Assembly (NCBI GenBank): GCA_025363755.1
Contig: JANYLQ010000029.1
Location: 124,001-188,000, forward strand
From: Hyphomicrobiales bacterium
Lineage (GTDB): Bacteria > Pseudomonadota > Alphaproteobacteria > Rhizobiales > Aestuariivirgaceae
Direction: 5' to 3'
DNA: 64,000 bases
Positions 61,463 to 64,000 of the stretch are shown piece by piece (the stretch's first letter is position 1; each line of letters begins with the position of its first letter). A program made the position numbers and the translations under genes. The notes beneath the pieces were generated by a model. That model saw only the letters and a list, made by a program, of their open reading frames with translations. It was not told the DNA's origin and searched no databases.

Positions 61463-62146
61463 TCAATATGCGTCTGCGTGGTCAACGCTGAAATTATATA
61501 ACTTGCGGGCTGAGCCATAGCGCTTGAATTCGGACGGCTTTTCTTTGCGTTTGGCGGCTTTGAGCAAGCGCTCTAAATCGGCTAAGTGTTCCGCGCGCAT
61601 TTCTTTTTCGATGCAGTCGGCACCAAGGCTTGCGACTTTACCTTTGACGTAGAGACGGGCTTCGTAAATTGAATCTCCCAGCGCATCGCCAGCATCGCCG
61701 CACACAACGAGGTTGCCGCGCTGGCCCATGAAGGCTGACATATGCCCCACATTTCCGCCAACGACGATATCAATGCCTTTCATTGAAATGCCGCAACGCG
61801 ATGAGGCATCACCATCTATCACCAGAAGCCCGCCATTGCCCGTGGCCCCGGCTGACTCCGATGAGTTGCCTTTGACCCACACAATGCCCGACATCATATT
61901 TTCAGCGGTGCCAACACCTGCATGGCCGTGAATGGTGATTTCAGATTCCTTGTTCATGCCACCGCAATAAAAACCGACATGGCCTTTGATGTCGATTTGG
62001 AGCGGGCCATCGAGTCCCACGGCGATTGAATGTTGGCCCATTGGGTTGGTGACCACCCAATGTTTTTCGTTGGTATTTTTTGGCAAGGTTTGCAGCTTTG
62101 AATTAATGCCGCGAATGCCTTCTTTTTTGAGGTCGAGTTCGTTCAT
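61463..62146 (-). CDS. mgsB: N-methylglutamate synthase subunit B / GltB C-terminal-like GXGXG protein
   Basis: 227-aa protein corresponding to the C-terminal right-handed beta-helix of GltB (GlxC type). The regular glycine repeats GHVGFYCGGMN, GHAGVGTAENMMSG, GNGGLLVIDGDASSRCG and GNVGHMSAFMGQRG show the fold. Structural and interdomain role in the synthase. Overlaps mgsA by 4 bp (ATGA). Confidence 0.9.
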   Translation of the reverse strand: MNELDLKKEGIRGINSKLQTLPKNTNEKHWVVTNPMGQHSIAVGLDGPLQIDIKGHVGFYCGGMNKESEITIHGHAGVGTAENMMSGIVWVKGNSSESAGATGNGGLLVIDGDASSRCGISMKGIDIVVGGNVGHMSAFMGQRGNLVVCGDAGDALGDSIYEARLYVKGKVASLGADCIEKEMRAEHLADLERLLKAAKRKEKPSEFKRYGSARKLYNFSVDHADAY

Positions 62147-63045
62147 GCGTTTCCGCCCCAGCTGTAAACTTTGGATGGTTCTGGTTCCCAGATTTTGGCT
62201 TTGTCGGCGCCTGGCAAATGGGCGATGGCGCGATATTCCGTGGCCATGGCCACCCAGTCATCGGTTTCAGCCATAACCGCGTGTTTGCAGGCAATAGGAT
62301 CACGCACCACGGCAAAACCATCACCCGTGCCCACGAGGAATGTGAAGAAGCCGTCCAAATCTGTGAGGCTGGATTCGAGGGCTTGTTTCAGTGTCGAACC
62401 GGTGCGCAGCTTATGCGTCATGTAAGCGGCAGCGACTTCGGTATCGTTTTCAGTTTGGAATTCCATGCCTTCCTTGCGCAAGGTTTCGCGCAGGCGGTTA
62501 TGATTGGAGAGTGAGCCGTTATGCACAAGGCAAAGGTCAGCGCCGGTCGCAAATGGATGCGAGCCCGCGGTGGTGACCGCGCTTTCAGTGGCCATGCGGG
62601 TGTGGCCGATGATGTGGGTGCCTGAAGCATGATCAAGATCGAACTTTTCATAGACATTGGCGGGAAGACCCGTCTCTTTAAAGATTTCGATAGAGTGGCC
62701 AGAGCCCACGACCCGCACGGCTGCGTGGTGTTGCTTGAGCCAAGCGACTGCTGCGGCTTCCTTGGCGGTGGTGACCAAGATGAAGTGGTTGCCGATTTTT
62801 TTGCCCGAAGATTTGGCTTTCAGCGCTTTGTTTAGACCGGAAACAACGCTTTTCCAATTATAGTTTGCATCATCATGGGCAAGGGAGAATTTAGTTTCGG
62901 CCTTTTTTGTGGGGTTGCGGTAAATGGCAACGCCCGCAGAGTCTGGTCCGCGATTGGTCATTTCAATCAGCATGGGCTTGAACATTGCCCCCAGCTTTGA
63001 CTTCAACTTGGGGTTCTTGAGATATAGTCCGACAATACCGCACAT
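62143..63045 (-). CDS. mgsA: N-methylglutamate synthase subunit A / class II glutamine amidotransferase
   Basis: 300-aa Ntn-type amidotransferase (GlxB type). Starting at 63045 gives M-C-G-I-V-G-L, so Cys2 becomes the N-terminal nucleophile after Met removal; this and AGAGGTG 5 bp upstream exclude the longer reading to 63093. TNRGPDSAG and THIIGHTRMATES with LVHNGSLSNH are the expected active-site blocks. It hydrolyses the gamma-glutamyl amide bond and passes amine (here methylamine) to MgsC. Confidence 0.9.
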   Translation of the reverse strand: MCGIVGLYLKNPKLKSKLGAMFKPMLIEMTNRGPDSAGVAIYRNPTKKAETKFSLAHDDANYNWKSVVSGLNKALKAKSSGKKIGNHFILVTTAKEAAAVAWLKQHHAAVRVVGSGHSIEIFKETGLPANVYEKFDLDHASGTHIIGHTRMATESAVTTAGSHPFATGADLCLVHNGSLSNHNRLRETLRKEGMEFQTENDTEVAAAYMTHKLRTGSTLKQALESSLTDLDGFFTFLVGTGDGFAVVRDPIACKHAVMAETDDWVAMATEYRAIAHLPGADKAKIWEPEPSKVYSWGGNA

Positions 63046-63130
63046 GGTGGCACCTCTTTGTTGATTGCAGCCTAGCAGTGTGTTTTGGAACATTCAACTG
63101 TTAGGAACAATTTTTTCACAAGGGGAATGA

Positions 63131-63763
63131 TCATTCTTCGCGGCGATAGCTTATGATTGATAGGTAACGTGCGGGGAGTTTACGCATTTCCTCGGGGCCA
63201 TGAGGGGCTTCGGCGTCGAAAAACAGTGCGTCGCCTGCATGCATATCGTAGGTTTTCTCGCCATGGCGATAAACTACGTTGCCGTCAAGCATATACAGAA
63301 ACTCCATTCCCGGATGTTGGAACGATGGGAACACATCGGTTTCGGAGGTGAGCGTGATGAGATAAGGCTCGACCATCGTTGGGCCATGGGTTGAGTGGCC
63401 TAACAGTTGATACTGGTGCCCTGCTCTGGTTCCGCGCCGTTCAATGGTTAGGCCTTGGCCGGATTTAACGAAAGTGGCATCGCGGATTTCCTCATAGGTT
63501 TTGAAGAAGGCAGTGAATGGCACAGCCAAGGTTTTGCTTAAGGCTTGCAGCGAAGAGAGCGACGGTGAGGTTGCACCGTTTTCAATTTTCGATAACATGC
63601 CTGCAGACATATCGGCAGCTTTGGCGAGTTCGGAGATGGTGAGGCCGAGTTTTTCACGATAGCGCTTTACTTCGCGGCCAATGGCCTCTTCGAGGAAGCG
63701 TGTTTGACTATTAGCACTGCGGTGTGGATTTTGAAATTTTGGTTTCTTCTTTTTGTCCAGCAT
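63131..63763 (-). CDS. XRE-family regulator with cupin sensor domain
   Basis: 210-aa regulator. Helix-turn-helix at about 29-87 (LGLTISELAKAADMSAGMLSKIENG), cupin fold in the C-terminal half (GMEFLYMLDGNVVYRHGEKTYDMHAGDALFFDAEAPHGPE, in pieces). Start 63763 is backed by GGGGGGAAG 7 bp upstream; 63817 is not. It precedes mgsA by 85 bp on the same strand, so it is the likely regulator of the methylamine genes, sensing a small carboxylate or amine. Confidence 0.9.
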   Translation of the reverse strand: MLDKKKKPKFQNPHRSANSQTRFLEEAIGREVKRYREKLGLTISELAKAADMSAGMLSKIENGATSPSLSSLQALSKTLAVPFTAFFKTYEEIRDATFVKSGQGLTIERRGTRAGHQYQLLGHSTHGPTMVEPYLITLTSETDVFPSFQHPGMEFLYMLDGNVVYRHGEKTYDMHAGDALFFDAEAPHGPEEMRKLPARYLSIISYRREE

Positions 63764-63874
63764 TTTCGCACTTCCCCCCATCAGGCTTATGTTTCCTGTT
63801 AGGACACAAAGTTGCATTTTAGCGAGCTCAAGACAAGGGTGTGCGTCGAGTTTGCAAATTCTTTAAATCTGAGA

Positions 63875-63903
63875 TTGACTAAGATTTCACATTTTGATGT
63901 AAC
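63875..63903 (+). promoter_or_regulatory. candidate promoter of the LacI-family gene
   Basis: TTGACT (63875-63880), 17-bp spacer, TGTAAC (63898-63903). The predicted start point would lie next to the palindrome at 63913. Confidence 0.4.
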
Positions 63904-63912
63904 AGGGGTAAG

Positions 63913-63926
63913 TGACAACGTTGTCA
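63913..63926. promoter_or_regulatory. perfect 14-bp palindrome TGACAACGTTGTCA, LacI-type operator
   Basis: Central CG palindrome, 30 bp upstream of the LacI-family start codon and just after the candidate -10 box. Fits autorepression by a LacI-family protein. Its half site differs from that of the operator at 32129 (TTTGCAATC), so two different repressors are likely. Confidence 0.7.
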
Positions 63927-63956
63927 ATGACAGGTTGCGTGTGCGGGAGAGCCATT

Positions 63957-64000
63957 ATGGTAACTTTACGGGAAGTCGCTGAGCGTGCTGGCGTTTCTAT
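63957..64000 (+). CDS. LacI-family transcriptional regulator, N-terminal fragment cut by the window edge
   Basis: The first 14 codons read M-V-T-L-R-E-V-A-E-R-A-G-V-S, the unmistakable start of a LacI-type helix-turn-helix (T-L-x-x-V-A-x-x-A-G-V-S). A GGGAGAG ribosome site lies a few bases upstream. The rest is outside the window, so target genes and ligand are unknown. Confidence 0.88.
   Translation, partial: MVTLREVAERAGVS

Overview
The window looks like chromosome of an alphaproteobacterium, most likely order Hyphomicrobiales (Rhizobiales). This is inferred from operon architecture, not from a marker gene: the rhamnose locus (rhaRSTPQ-K with divergent rhaDI) and the glycerol locus (glpR-glpD divergent from glpV-S-T-P-Q-U) follow the arrangement described in Rhizobium leguminosarum, and ChvE-GguAB and a two-domain aldolase/dehydrogenase RhaD also fit. 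By eye base composition is near 50% GC and uniform. No rRNA, tRNA, transposase, phage gene, integrase or CRISPR array is visible. No gene-free stretch exceeds 300 bp.

Layout from left to right. 1-2.8 kb: a family-1 sugar-binding protein divergent from a lone MalG-type permease. 2.8-7.9 kb: a PotABCD-like importer operon ending in a translationally coupled metallo-beta-lactamase-fold hydrolase, with a divergent TetR regulator. 8.1-18.2 kb: glycerol uptake and oxidation (glpVSTPQU plus a TPR lipoprotein-like or periplasmic protein; glpR-glpD plus an EryI-type RpiB isomerase) and a convergent class II aldolase. 18.4-23.6 kb: a peptide-type (Opp) ABC transporter. 23.7-29.6 kb: a form II CO-dehydrogenase-like molybdenum hydroxylase cluster in the order S-L-M-D-E. 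29.8-34.8 kb: two Gfo/Idh/MocA dehydrogenases divergent from an IolC-IolB-aldolase trio, with a perfect LacI-type palindrome between them. 34.8-46.2 kb: complete rhamnose catabolism, in which a DUF4432 epimerase-like protein sits in the place of the RhaU mutarotase. 46.4-48.6 kb: modABC behind a clear ModE box. 48.7-53.5 kb: GntR regulator divergent from ChvE-GguAB sugar uptake. 53.5-63.8 kb: the N-methylglutamate pathway for methylamine (four-subunit N-methylglutamate dehydrogenase, GlnT/GmaS ligase, three-subunit N-methylglutamate synthase) with an XRE-cupin regulator. The right edge cuts a LacI-family regulator behind its own palindromic operator.

Taken together this is a nutrient-scavenging region: seven ABC uptake systems, each with a local regulator or operator, feeding sugar, polyol and C1-nitrogen catabolism. 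Molybdate uptake (modABC) supplies the kind of cofactor the CoxSLM enzyme needs. Dihydroxyacetone phosphate is the expected meeting point of the glycerol, rhamnose and inositol-like branches. Six copies of a REP-like two-hairpin element lie between genes. In four operons the gene for the binding protein is followed by a hairpin before the other transporter genes.

The observations most worth a second look are the complementary loss of ATPase motifs in GlpS and GlpT, the helically phased AACGAA repeats in the glp control region, the partial inositol-like operon with its 18-bp operator, the DUF4432 protein in the rha operon, and the MBL hydrolase welded to a polyamine-type importer. Functions are inferred from motifs and context only; no database search was run.
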